Below are positions 1-8,576 of a DNA stretch of 64,000 nt, piece by piece (within the stretch, counting starts at the first letter, position 1; each line of letters opens with the position of its first letter). The stretch spans positions 310,001 through 374,000 of the forward strand of contig JADJRC010000002.1 in NCBI GenBank assembly GCA_016712415.1, in the 5' to 3' direction. Below the pieces are notes generated by a model. That model was given only the letters and a program-made list of their open reading frames with translations. It was not told the origin of the DNA and made no database searches. Position numbers and translations under genes: made by a program. Source of the stretch: Lewinellaceae bacterium (GTDB lineage: Bacteria > Bacteroidota > Bacteroidia > Chitinophagales > Saprospiraceae).

Positions 1-90
1 AGTTCGTCGGTAAAACCGCGGTTCATCGATTATCACCCGCCGCCCCGGGCGCGCGATCTTGTCGTGCTGTTGCAGGTTTTCAGGAATTAA
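1..90 (+). CDS. C-terminal end of an unidentified protein (partial)
   Basis: Frame 1 is open from the window edge for 29 codons and ends at TAA (88-90). The tail is basic and hydrophobic and ends in LLQVFRN, which looks protein-like. It is too short to assign to a family and the start lies outside the window. From 91 to 353 I see no convincing gene. Confidence 0.3.
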   Translation, partial: SSSVKPRFIDYHPPPRARDLVVLLQVFRN

Positions 91-353
91 AGACCGGCCT
101 TCTATTCCCGGACGGGCAACAATGTTGCTCCTGGCCGGGTCATGTCGTGCATACGCATATGCCCGCATATCCCTGTTGTCATTTGACCGGCCAGGTTGCC
201 CATAGCCGGCATGCCGATCTGTTGACGCGGCTTCGATAGCCCCGCACAGCAGTCAAGAGCCTAAATATCATTCTATTATGAATCGTAAAGCCAGTTTTTC
301 TCTTATCGGTTCGGGGTGTTCAACTAACAAACATTCAAAATTTTATCACTGTC

Positions 354-773
354 ATGAAATCGTTCAAAATCATATTCACCGCACTGCTCACCGGTTTGTT
401 TTTTATGGCCAACGCCCAAACACAAGGTATGGTCAAAAAAACGGCGACTGCCGTGGCTCCCGTTTCGAAAAGCGAATCCTTCCAGGTGCTCGGCAATTGC
501 GGCATGTGCAAGCGCACCATCGAAAATGCCGCAACGGAAGCGGGCGCCGGCACGGCTGGTTGGGACGTCGAAAAAGACCTGCTCACCGTTACTTTCGACC
601 CGGCCAAAACGTCGGTCGACGCCATTCAGAAGGCCGTGGCACTGTCGGGCTACGACAATGCGGGCTACAAAGCCCCCGATACAGCCTATAACAACCTGCA
701 TGGCTGTTGTCAGTACGATCGCAGCGGCGCGCCGGGCAGCGCGAAATCGTGCGAAACGGAAGCTGGGCATTAA
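354..773 (+). CDS. Secreted heavy-metal-associated (HMA) domain protein
   Basis: This 139-residue protein has a signal peptide (MKSFKIIFTALLTGLFFMANA, cleavage near residue 21) followed by one HMA-like ferredoxin fold. The metal site is GNCGMC, with cysteines at about residues 49 and 52, the family's CxxC pair for Cu(I), Hg or Zn. A second Cys/His-rich patch (HGCC near the C-terminus, then a final Cys and His) may add ligands. An exported HMA domain fits a periplasmic metal scavenger or chaperone rather than the cytoplasmic CopZ role. It opens a same-strand run of copper-type genes. The domain call is secure; metal identity is inferred from context. Confidence 0.8.
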   Translation: MKSFKIIFTALLTGLFFMANAQTQGMVKKTATAVAPVSKSESFQVLGNCGMCKRTIENAATEAGAGTAGWDVEKDLLTVTFDPAKTSVDAIQKAVALSGYDNAGYKAPDTAYNNLHGCCQYDRSGAPGSAKSCETEAGH

Positions 774-795
774 GCGCGTTGAATGGCCCAAAACA

Positions 796-837
796 GGCAG
801 TCTTCCCAAAAACAGATTTCTCTTCGGGAGGGCTGCC
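796..837 (+). terminator. Hairpin downstream of the HMA gene, possible terminator
   Basis: GGCAGTCTTCCC (796-807) pairs with GGGAGGGCTGCC (826-837); two pairs are G-U wobbles in RNA. The loop is 18 nt and a short T-rich stretch follows. It lies 22 bp after the HMA stop and 56 bp before the next start. The weak U tract keeps confidence moderate. Confidence 0.45.
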
Positions 838-893
838 TTATGTTATTATCTTAATTCGGAAACCAACAACATTCATCACTTTATCATACTACA

Positions 894-1895
894 ATGAAAC
901 ATTTATCCACCTTTCTGCTCGCTTTCGCATTTTTTGCGGCAAGCGCATTTGCCCAAACGACGAACAGCGTCGTGTTTTCTTTTGACCACAAGGCCGGAGC
1001 CGATCCGATGCTGATCAATCAAACAGAATTCACCATCTGGAACGGCAAGAAAGTGAAACTAACACGTGCCGAATTTTACATCTCTGAAGTTGAAATGCTC
1101 CTCCCCGACAACGCAGTGATGCCGCTCACCGACCGGTATATTCTGGTGAATGCCGAAAACCCTGCTGCCGAACACGATCTTGGAGCATGGGAAGTCGATG
1201 GTATCCAGGGCCTTACCCTGCATATCGGCGTTCCTCAATCGGTCAACCACAACGATCCCGCAGCCTGGCCCTCCGACCATCCGCTCGCGCCGCAAAACCC
1301 TTCCATGCATTGGGGCTGGTCGGCCGGTTATCGCTTTATGGCCATTGAAGGAAAAGTTGACAACAACAACGACGGGGTGCCGGAGACGGACTTCGAGTTC
1401 CACAACCTCGGCGATGCCTTGTACCGGGCCGTTGAACTGACGGGTATGGCAGAAGCCGACAATGGCGTGTTGGACCTTCACCTGACGCTGGATTATGCAA
1501 AATTGTTTGAAAATATGCCCATGGGTGGCAGCCTGATCCAGCACGGCAGCAATGCAACGAACCAGAAAATGATAGACAATGCCGCAAATGAGGATTTCAT
1601 CACCATGCAGTTGGTATCGGCAACGCAACAAGTGTCAGACAATTCCCTCAAGGTGTCAGCCTCGCCCAACCCCTTCTCCACCGAGACGGTGATACGCTTT
1701 GATTTGCCTGCGACAGACGCGCTTGTGATGATCGTGACCAACTCGCTTGGTCAGGTCGCGCGTACCATCGGCAGTGTGCCGGCTTCCGGCTCGTTGCGTT
1801 TTGAAAAAGGCGATTTGCCGAACGGCATCTATCAGTATGCGTTTTACGAAAACGGCATTCTGCTGGCTCGAAAGCAGTTTGTTATTAGCGAATAG
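894..1895 (+). CDS. MbnP-like copper-binding protein with T9SS sorting domain
   Basis: The 333-residue protein has a signal peptide ending ASAFAQ, an MbnP-like domain (about residues 25-235) and a T9SS type A C-terminal domain (about 255-333, starting SASPNPFS and ending in a basic strand, ARKQFVISE). The MbnP domain shows the N-terminal strand with FDHKAG, the segment RAEFYISEVEML and the Trp-rich motif MHWGWSAGYRF from residue 138. In methanotrophs MbnP binds copper after its di-haem partner MbnH oxidises a tryptophan to kynurenine. Two MbnH/MauG-like genes follow directly here, which supports a similar pairing. The T9SS tail implies surface delivery or release. Which Trp is modified, if any, cannot be read from sequence. 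Confidence 0.8.
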   Translation: MKHLSTFLLAFAFFAASAFAQTTNSVVFSFDHKAGADPMLINQTEFTIWNGKKVKLTRAEFYISEVEMLLPDNAVMPLTDRYILVNAENPAAEHDLGAWEVDGIQGLTLHIGVPQSVNHNDPAAWPSDHPLAPQNPSMHWGWSAGYRFMAIEGKVDNNNDGVPETDFEFHNLGDALYRAVELTGMAEADNGVLDLHLTLDYAKLFENMPMGGSLIQHGSNATNQKMIDNAANEDFITMQLVSATQQVSDNSLKVSASPNPFSTETVIRFDLPATDALVMIVTNSLGQVARTIGSVPASGSLRFEKGDLPNGIYQYAFYENGILLARKQFVISE

Positions 1896-1930
1896 GTTAT
1901 ATGCTGTCAACGTAAAGCAAACGCAATATT

Positions 1931-2025
1931 ATGGCACGCTGATGACGCAGATTGAACAGATTTTCAAGGATAAAACTTGATAAAATCTGCGTTTATCTGT
2001 TCAATCTGCGTCATCAGCGTGCCAT
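1931..2025. repeat. Perfect 30-bp inverted repeat (long intergenic hairpin)
   Basis: Positions 1931-1960 are the exact reverse complement of 1996-2025, separated by a 35-nt loop. The arms contain the phrase GCAGATTGAACAGA. The structure lies between the MbnP-like gene and the first peroxidase gene on the same strand, 35 bp after the first stop and 50 bp before the second start. It could end or attenuate transcription, or be a dispersed non-coding repeat; there is no T tract. It resembles other long intergenic hairpins in this window in size but not in sequence. Confidence 0.85.
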
Positions 2026-2074
2026 CAATCTACGAAACAGGTCTGCCTCGACCTCGCCACAAACTATACAACCG

Positions 2075-3097
2075 ATGCGCACCATTTTCTTTATTGCCGG
2101 CCTGATCCTCTTTTTTGCCGCTTGCCGGAAAGAAGAAACCCTGTCTGTGCCGGAGGAAAGTGACATCTACACACTGCGGGTTCCGGCAGGTTTTCCTCAG
2201 CCGGATATTCCGGCGGACAATGCGCTCACGCGATCTCGTGTAGCGCTGGGACGGCGGCTGTTTTACGATCCGGTTTTGTCTAAAGACAGCACGCGTTCCT
2301 GTGGCTCCTGTCACTTTCCGCAGCGGGCTTTTTCGGACAGCACGGCGGTGAGTTCGGGTATCGAACAGCGACCGGGTACACGCAACACGCCCTCGCTGGC
2401 AAACGTGGTCTATCAGAAACGATTGCTGCGTGAAGGCGGTATCCCGACGCTGGAAATGCAAGTTCTTGTGCCGATCCAGGAACATAACGAGTTCGATTTT
2501 AACATCCTGCTTGTGGCCGAGCGCCTGCAACGGATACCGGAATATGCAGCCCTGGCCGAAAAAGCCTACGGGCGTATTCCGGACGCTTTTGTGATCACGC
2601 GTTCCATTGCCGCTTTCGAGCGGACGCTGCTCAGCGGTGATTCGCCTTACGATCAGTATGTATTTCAGGGGAAACCCTTCGCACTGACGGCCTCCGCAAA
2701 ACGCGGCCTCGAACTGTTTCAAAGTAAGCGGCTCAACTGCGCAAAATGTCATGAGGGATTTTTGTTCAGCAACCAGGAATACACAAACAACGGACTTTAT
2801 GAAGTCTACCCAGATTCCGGACGTATCCGCCTGACAGGACTGGAAAGTGACCGGGGCGTATTCAAAATACCAAGCCTGCGCAACGCAGCCCTTACTGCGC
2901 CCTATATGCACGACGGCAGTTTGCCCACGCTCGAAGCGGTGGTCGACCATTACCGGACCGGAGGGAAAGCGCATCCGAATAAAAGCCCGATACTGAAACC
3001 CTTTGAATTGACCGCAGAGGAACGCGCCGATCTGCTGGCTTTTTTACGCAGCCTGACGGACCAAAAATTTATTTCAAATCCCGAGTTCAGGAACTAA
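2075..3097 (+). CDS. Di-haem cytochrome c peroxidase, MauG/MbnH-like lipoprotein (paralog 1)
   Basis: This 340-residue protein starts at ATG 2075, because the sequence from there gives a lipoprotein signal with FFAAC (lipidated Cys at 17). An upstream in-frame ATG at 1952 would place the long hairpin inside the coding region and hide the signal. Two haem c motifs are present, CGSCH at residues 76-80 and CAKCH at 222-226, plus the family signature YMHDGSLPTLEAVVDHY near the C-terminus. Members either reduce hydrogen peroxide or oxidise residues in a partner protein. Where the next paralog has FWDGRA, this one has LREGGI, so the Trp that lies between the haems in many relatives is missing. That suggests different roles for the two copies. 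Confidence 0.85.
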   Translation: MRTIFFIAGLILFFAACRKEETLSVPEESDIYTLRVPAGFPQPDIPADNALTRSRVALGRRLFYDPVLSKDSTRSCGSCHFPQRAFSDSTAVSSGIEQRPGTRNTPSLANVVYQKRLLREGGIPTLEMQVLVPIQEHNEFDFNILLVAERLQRIPEYAALAEKAYGRIPDAFVITRSIAAFERTLLSGDSPYDQYVFQGKPFALTASAKRGLELFQSKRLNCAKCHEGFLFSNQEYTNNGLYEVYPDSGRIRLTGLESDRGVFKIPSLRNAALTAPYMHDGSLPTLEAVVDHYRTGGKAHPNKSPILKPFELTAEERADLLAFLRSLTDQKFISNPEFRN

Positions 3098-3136
3098 TCA
3101 TCCTGTGAATTATAAAACTATGACAATCAATAAATT

Positions 3137-4219
3137 ATGAAAAAAATACCGTACACTCTTTTTGCCTTTCCCTTTTTGCTTGTAGCCTGCGGCACAAAAG
3201 AACCGGCGGAAACGCCCGCCGTTTATGACCCCACGCCTTACGACCTGAAAATCGGCGATTTTCCTACCCCCGACCTGCCTGCAGACAACATACTGACGAA
3301 TGCAGGCGTACAATTGGGCCGGATGCTTTTTTATGAAAAAATGCTTTCGAAAGACGGCACACAGGCCTGCGCCGACTGCCACCATCAGGAAGACGCTTTT
3401 TCAGACATCCGCCGCTTTAGCATTGGCGTGGAAGGCCTGCCGGGCAAACGCCAGGCCATGGCTGTAATGAACCTTGCCTGGCACCAAAACGGTCTGTTTT
3501 GGGACGGCCGCGCGCCCAGGGTCCGCGACCAGGCCCTGAAACCGATACAGGATCCGCTGGAAATGAACGAGACCTTACCCAGTGTGGTGGCCAAACTTTC
3601 GACCGACAAAAGGTACACCGACCAGTTCATCCGCGCTTTTGGCGATGATACTGTGACACCGGAGCGAATGGGTCTTGCTTTGGAGCAATTCATGTTGACC
3701 ATGATCTCCAATTATTCGAAATACGACAGGTACTTGCGCGGGCAAGCGACGCTGACAGATTCGGAACTGCGCGGGAAAGACCTGTTTTTCAATGAATTTG
3801 ACCCTTTTGGCAGTGAAAAAGGCGGGGAATGTTTCCACTGCCATGCCGGGCATAATTTTACCAACGATGAATTTATGAATAACGGCCTCGATACTGACGC
3901 AGGCGTTACAGACGAGGGGCGCCAGAAAGTGACCAACGACCCGGCTGACAGGGCCAGGTTCAAGGTGCCGTCGCTGCGCAATATCGCGCTTACCCCACCC
4001 TATATGCACGACGGGCGCTTTGCCACGCTGGAAGAAGTCATCGATCATTACGACCACGGCGTTCAGCAGTCTGTAACGGTGGAATTCCTGTTGCAATACA
4101 ACCTCCAGCCAGGCGGGCTGCAACTCACGGCGCAGGATAAGTCGGATATTATTGCCTTTTTGCATACCTTGACAGATGAGTCCTTTCTCAACGAGCAGGC
4201 TTACAAGTCGCCGTTCTGA
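3137..4219 (+). CDS. Di-haem cytochrome c peroxidase, MauG/MbnH-like lipoprotein (paralog 2)
   Basis: The 360-residue lipoprotein has a lipobox ending LLVAC (Cys18), haem motifs CADCH (residues 78-82) and CFHCH (232-236), the FWDGRAPRVRDQ segment with the inter-haem-type Trp, and the C-terminal YMHDGRFATLEEVIDHY signature. It starts 39 bp after the first paralog stops and ends 14 bp before the propeller gene, so the three are probably co-transcribed with the MbnP-like gene upstream. It is the better candidate of the pair for an MbnH-type tryptophan oxidase because it keeps the Trp motif; a simple peroxidase role is also possible. Confidence 0.87.
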   Translation: MKKIPYTLFAFPFLLVACGTKEPAETPAVYDPTPYDLKIGDFPTPDLPADNILTNAGVQLGRMLFYEKMLSKDGTQACADCHHQEDAFSDIRRFSIGVEGLPGKRQAMAVMNLAWHQNGLFWDGRAPRVRDQALKPIQDPLEMNETLPSVVAKLSTDKRYTDQFIRAFGDDTVTPERMGLALEQFMLTMISNYSKYDRYLRGQATLTDSELRGKDLFFNEFDPFGSEKGGECFHCHAGHNFTNDEFMNNGLDTDAGVTDEGRQKVTNDPADRARFKVPSLRNIALTPPYMHDGRFATLEEVIDHYDHGVQQSVTVEFLLQYNLQPGGLQLTAQDKSDIIAFLHTLTDESFLNEQAYKSPF

Positions 4220-4233
4220 TTTAACACTAAATC

Positions 4234-5744
4234 TTGCCGAATATGCTGCCCTTTTCTATACAGGATAAGCCCAAAAACTATCTTCTTTTCCTTGCCTTTT
4301 TTCTGCCGCAATGCCTTTTTTCCCAAAATGGCCTGTCCTGGTCGCCTGCCGTGTCGCCTGCCCCTGCCAGTCTTGGTGGCTCCAGTCCCAGGATAGCCCT
4401 GCTTTCCGACGGCACACCGGTGGCCGTTTGGGGTAAAGCGGGCACCACACCCCAGATATGGTGCGCTCGCTGGACGGGTACAGCATTTTCTGCACCTGTC
4501 CAGGTAAATACCGGCAGTATCAAACCCGGCGTGTACGACTTTGGCGGCCTGGATATGGCGACCTTCGGTCAGCGCGTATTTGTTGTGTTTGAAGATTTCG
4601 ATCTGGGCATCTACCTGGCCCGCTCAGATGACGGTGGCATAACCTGGCAGCCCCCCGTCACGGTATTTGCCACCCCGGCAGGAATGGGCAATACCCTTCC
4701 GGCCATCGCTGTTGATGCAGCGGGCAATCCAATTATAACATTTCTGCTGCAGACCGCTTCAGAAACCGATGCACACGTCGAACTCGCCCGCTCGACCGAC
4801 GGTGGGCTTACCTTTTCCGAATATACCAATGCCAGTGCTCCGGCCGCCAACAATAGCGGTCAGGCCTGTGAGTGTTGTAATCAGGATATCCTTACAGCAG
4901 GCGCCGATACGGTATTCGTCGCGTTCCGGGCCAATCGCAATAACCTGCGCGATATGTGGGTGACGCGCTCGATCGATAGCGCAGGCACTTTCACTGCTGC
5001 CTGCGATGTGGACGCCCAGGATTGGGTCATCAACTCCTGTCCGACCAGTGGCCCGCGCCTGATCCGTACGGCCGGCGACGTCCTGCTGTCGGTTTGGATG
5101 TCGAAAGGAAGCGGCTCAACCCGTGTTTATGCCAGCACACTGCACAGCGGCTCGATGGTAAAAGGCAGCGAGTTGGAGATGCCCGCCAGCAGCCCCGCCG
5201 CTATTTTCAACCAAAACCACCCCGATGTGGCAGGCAGTAACGACACGATTGCTATGGTTTGGGAAGAAACAGGCTTTTCCGGTACCGGCCAGGACCTGGT
5301 CGTCGCTTTTTCAACTACGGGAGCGGACGGGCTGAATGCCAACCTCGCAGTGCAGTCGGAAACCGGTACGCAAAAAGTACCCCAGATTGTGTACGCCGGC
5401 GGAGTATTTCACTTGCTTTATACCAACGGCGTACAGGGGCTGTTGTATCGCCGGGGACGGTTGTAGCGCCAAGTGCAACCAAAGAGGCGGAGTTGGAAAA
5501 AAAACGGCTCACGGTATGGCCCAATCCGACGGGTGCAACGCTGTTTTTCGATACAGGAGCGGTAATGCCTGAAAATGTCTTGGTGCGCATCTTCGATGCC
5601 GCGGGGCTGTTGGTGCTGGAAAAGCAAATGGCAACAACCGGTTTAAAAGGACAGATTGAAACGGAGTCATTGCAGTCAGGTGTATATTCGATTATGGTGG
5701 TTGCAGACGCACAAATCCATACCGCTACTTTTTTGAGACTATAA
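4234..5744 (+). CDS. T9SS-exported BNR/sialidase-like beta-propeller with CxCC motif (frameshifted)
   Basis: The first frame (4234 to the TAG at 5464-5466) encodes a signal region and BNR-type propeller blades (repeats such as ARSDDGGITW and ARSTDGGLTF). The T9SS sorting domain (LTVWPNPTG onward, ending ATFLRL) continues in another frame to 5744. Adding one G to the GGGG run at 5453-5456 joins them into 503 residues with an exact codon count, so the break is one missing base. ACECCNQ puts cysteines at residues 212, 214 and 215, and a later segment holds two more Cys around a Trp (AACDVDAQDWVINSCP). No sialidase active site is evident. Its place behind the MbnP/MauG genes suggests a metal-linked secreted protein; the binding role is inference. 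Confidence 0.7.
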
Positions 5745-5907
5745 AGCAATACCGGGAATTCAGAGAGTGGTGTTGAAATAGGCAAATGGAAGGCGCTCTT
5801 GAGGAGATAAATACCCGGGATTCCCAAATTGTATAAGATTGTTCCAGAATATCGTAAGGCCGCCGCCGCGTTCGCACCCGACCTTTGTCGCATTAAACCA
5901 GTATGAC

Positions 5908-7968
5908 ATGGAAAAACATCAGCATCATGCCTCCGGGCCGCATGCGGCAAACCATTCCCGACACGCTACCCACACCATGCCCGATGGAACGGTTATGCAA
6001 GGCTCCATGCACGGGCACGATCACTCGGCCATGATCGCCGATTTTCTGCGGCGTTTCTGGGTCTCGCTTGCGCTTACGGCGCCGGTGGTTGCCATTTCAC
6101 CGATGTTTCAACACGCTGTCGGCTATCATTTCGATTTCCCGGGGCGCAACTGGGTGTCCTTCGTTTTAGCCAGCATCATCTTTTTTTACGGGGGCCTGCC
6201 GTTTTTGCGCGGGTTACGGGATGAATTGCGCCGTCGCGAACCGGGTATGATGACGCTTATCGGCGTGGCCATTACTGTCGCATATACTTACAGCACGGCA
6301 GTAGTATTCGGATGGGTGGAGGGCATGGACTTTTACTGGGAACTTGCCACGCTTATTGTCATCATGCTGCTGGGGCACTGGCTGGAAATGAAGTCGGTCG
6401 CCGGCGCATCGAAGGCCCTGGAACTGATTGTCAAGATGTTGCCTGCCGAGGCGCACATGTACCACGGCAATATGCTGCACGATATGCGGGTCGACGAGTT
6501 GAAGCCCGGCGATCTGGTGCTGGTAAAACCGGGTGAAAAAATACCGGTAGACGGCACAGTGACGGAAGGCGACAGCAATGTGAACGAAAGTATGCTTACC
6601 GGTGAAAGTGTACCTGTGCAAAAAAGCAGCGGCTCAAAGGTCATCGCCGGTGCGCTCAATGGCGAGGGCAGTCTCAAAATACGCGTCGATAAATCGGGAA
6701 AGGACAGTTACCTCAACAAGGTTATCGCCCTGGTACAGGCGGCACAGGCCGCCAGGTCGAAAACCCAGCACCTGGCCGATCGCGCTGCGAAGTGGCTGAC
6801 CTTTATTGCCCTGGGCACGGGTTTCGCAACCCTGGCGGTTTGGCTGATACAGGGACATACGCTCTCCTTTGCACTCGAACGAATGGTGACGGTAATGGTG
6901 ACCTCTTGTCCGCATGCCCTGGGTGTGGCCATCCCGCTGGTAGTCGCTATTTCTACGGCAATGACCGCTCAACGGGGCCTGCTCATCCGCAACCGCACCG
7001 CTTTTGAAAACGCCCGGCTGATTACGGCTATGGTATTCGATAAAACAGGCACCCTGACCGAAGGCAAGTTCGGCGTATCGCGCATCCGGTCGCTCGGAAA
7101 GGCTTATAACAACGACACCCTCCTTGCCACAGCTGCAGCCCTCGAACAGGAAAGCCAGCATCCTATCGCACAAGGTATCGTTGCGGCTGCCAGGGCGGCG
7201 GGGCTGACCCTGCCTTCGGTATCGGATTTCACTTCGATCACGGGCAAAGGCATCACCGGTACCGTAAACGGCAAAAAGGTAAGCGTCGTCAGTCCCGGAT
7301 ACTTGAAAGAAAATGATATTGAGATACCACAGGAAGCAGCAGGATCAGCCGCCGAAACAATTGTTTTTGTGCTGGAAAACGGACAATTAGAAGGCTTTGT
7401 CGCCCTTTCTGACCAGATACGTCCCGATGCCGCCGAGACGGTGCGGCAACTGAAAAGTCAGGGCATCAAAGTTTACATGGCTACGGGCGACAACGTCAAG
7501 GTGGCCGGCGCCGTGGCAAATGCGCTTGACCTCGACGGTTTCTTTGCCGAGGTGCTGCCGCACCAAAAAGTTGAAATCATAAAAGATCTCCAGGTCAAGG
7601 GTGAGTACGTGGCCATGACCGGCGACGGTGTGAACGATGCTCCTGCACTGGCCCAGGCCAATGTCGGCATCGCAGTAGGGTCCGAAACCGATGTGGCTGC
7701 CGAGACCGCAGATATCATCCTGACCGACAGCAACCCCTCCGACGTACTCAATCTGGTCAACTTCGGCAAGGCCACGTACAGGAAAATGGTGCAAAACCTG
7801 ATTTGGGCGACCGGCTACAACGTATTGGCCATCCCGCTGGCTGCAGGGGTGTTGTACCCGCAATTTATGCTCAGTCCGGCAATGGGCGCCGTCCTGATGA
7901 GCCTGAGCACGGTGATCGTCGCAGTCAATGCGCAGTTGTTGAAGCGTCAGCTGGCTGCACAAGAATAA
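5908..7968 (+). CDS. copB: Heavy-metal P1B-type ATPase with CPH motif (CopB-like)
   Basis: This 686-residue pump starts at ATG 5908 (MEKHQHH); an upstream in-frame ATG at 5839 would add a non-homologous tail. The N-terminus is His/Met-rich (HQHH, HGHDHS) in place of an HMA domain, as in CopB-type pumps. Key motifs: TGES at 231, transmembrane CPH at 334, phosphorylation DKTGT at 378, the nucleotide-binding His-Pro in ESQHPIAQ, and GDGVNDAP at 572. CPH rather than CPC marks the P1B-3 group, generally linked to export of Cu or Ag from the cytoplasm. It lies between the MauG cluster and the Cus genes. The symbol names the family, not a proven substrate. Confidence 0.93.
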   Translation: MEKHQHHASGPHAANHSRHATHTMPDGTVMQGSMHGHDHSAMIADFLRRFWVSLALTAPVVAISPMFQHAVGYHFDFPGRNWVSFVLASIIFFYGGLPFLRGLRDELRRREPGMMTLIGVAITVAYTYSTAVVFGWVEGMDFYWELATLIVIMLLGHWLEMKSVAGASKALELIVKMLPAEAHMYHGNMLHDMRVDELKPGDLVLVKPGEKIPVDGTVTEGDSNVNESMLTGESVPVQKSSGSKVIAGALNGEGSLKIRVDKSGKDSYLNKVIALVQAAQAARSKTQHLADRAAKWLTFIALGTGFATLAVWLIQGHTLSFALERMVTVMVTSCPHALGVAIPLVVAISTAMTAQRGLLIRNRTAFENARLITAMVFDKTGTLTEGKFGVSRIRSLGKAYNNDTLLATAAALEQESQHPIAQGIVAAARAAGLTLPSVSDFTSITGKGITGTVNGKKVSVVSPGYLKENDIEIPQEAAGSAAETIVFVLENGQLEGFVALSDQIRPDAAETVRQLKSQGIKVYMATGDNVKVAGAVANALDLDGFFAEVLPHQKVEIIKDLQVKGEYVAMTGDGVNDAPALAQANVGIAVGSETDVAAETADIILTDSNPSDVLNLVNFGKATYRKMVQNLIWATGYNVLAIPLAAGVLYPQFMLSPAMGAVLMSLSTVIVAVNAQLLKRQLAAQE

Positions 7969-8023
7969 GCCACATCAAATAACCTTGCGAAAACTGACAT
8001 AAAATACTCATTTTTGTACACCC

Positions 8024-8464
8024 ATGCGTCATTTTTTAGCCCGAGTGCTCCATATTGCGATTGCCTTTGCCGTGCTGCTCAGCTCGACAGGCTTTGTCGT
8101 GAACCGGCATTTCTGCGGCAACAAGATGAAGCGCATGGCGATCTTTTTCAAGGCCGGGGGCTGTGCGCATACCGAACACGCCGCCTGTGTGGAAGGTGGA
8201 CACTGCAAGACGAACAACAAATCGGCGAAGCGCAGTTGCTGCCAGGACAAGGCCGCATTTCACAAGCTTAGCCAGGATCAAAAAAACACCGAGTCTGTCG
8301 GTTTTTCCCTTAAACCACCAATTGCTTTTGCTGCAATTATTCCGGCAATCCCATCTTTTGCCCATGGTTTTGCCCAGGCGCCCGCCTGTACCTTTTTGCG
8401 CTATAAACCGCCCGCGCGATACCGTAAAGACGTCTTTTCCCTGTTGCAGGTATTCCGCCTGTAG
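8024..8464 (+). CDS. HYC_CC_PP-type small exported Cys/His-rich protein
   Basis: The 146-residue protein has a signal-like N-terminus (RVLHIAIAFAVLLSSTGFVV) followed by NRHFCGNKMKRMAIF, then a cluster of Cys and His (GGCAHTEHAACVEGGHCK) and KRSCCQDK. A hydrophobic stretch (PIAFAAIIPAIPSFAHG) and a Pro-rich tail end it. This arrangement matches the small Bacteroidota family named for its HYC, CC and PP motifs, often found beside metal-efflux genes. Here it sits between a copper-type ATPase and the Cus operon. The Cys/His content suggests metal binding, but no function is established. Confidence 0.75.
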   Translation: MRHFLARVLHIAIAFAVLLSSTGFVVNRHFCGNKMKRMAIFFKAGGCAHTEHAACVEGGHCKTNNKSAKRSCCQDKAAFHKLSQDQKNTESVGFSLKPPIAFAAIIPAIPSFAHGFAQAPACTFLRYKPPARYRKDVFSLLQVFRL

Positions 8465-8576
8465 AGCCAGCCATTTGCTTCTCATAACCGCCCGGTGAAC
8501 CACATCGCGGCGACCCGATCCCCTTTGGCTCCCGCTGAAAAGCGGCCCGTTTCACACATCAAACTGATGGAACATC

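Noticed and set aside
5400..5744. Programmed ribosomal frameshift in the propeller gene
   Set aside because: No slippery heptamer with downstream structure is evident, and two other genes break the same way, so consensus error is simpler.
8024..8464. HYC_CC_PP-type gene as an anti-sigma or toxin component
   Set aside because: The Cys/His pattern and metal-gene context fit the metal-linked small protein family better.
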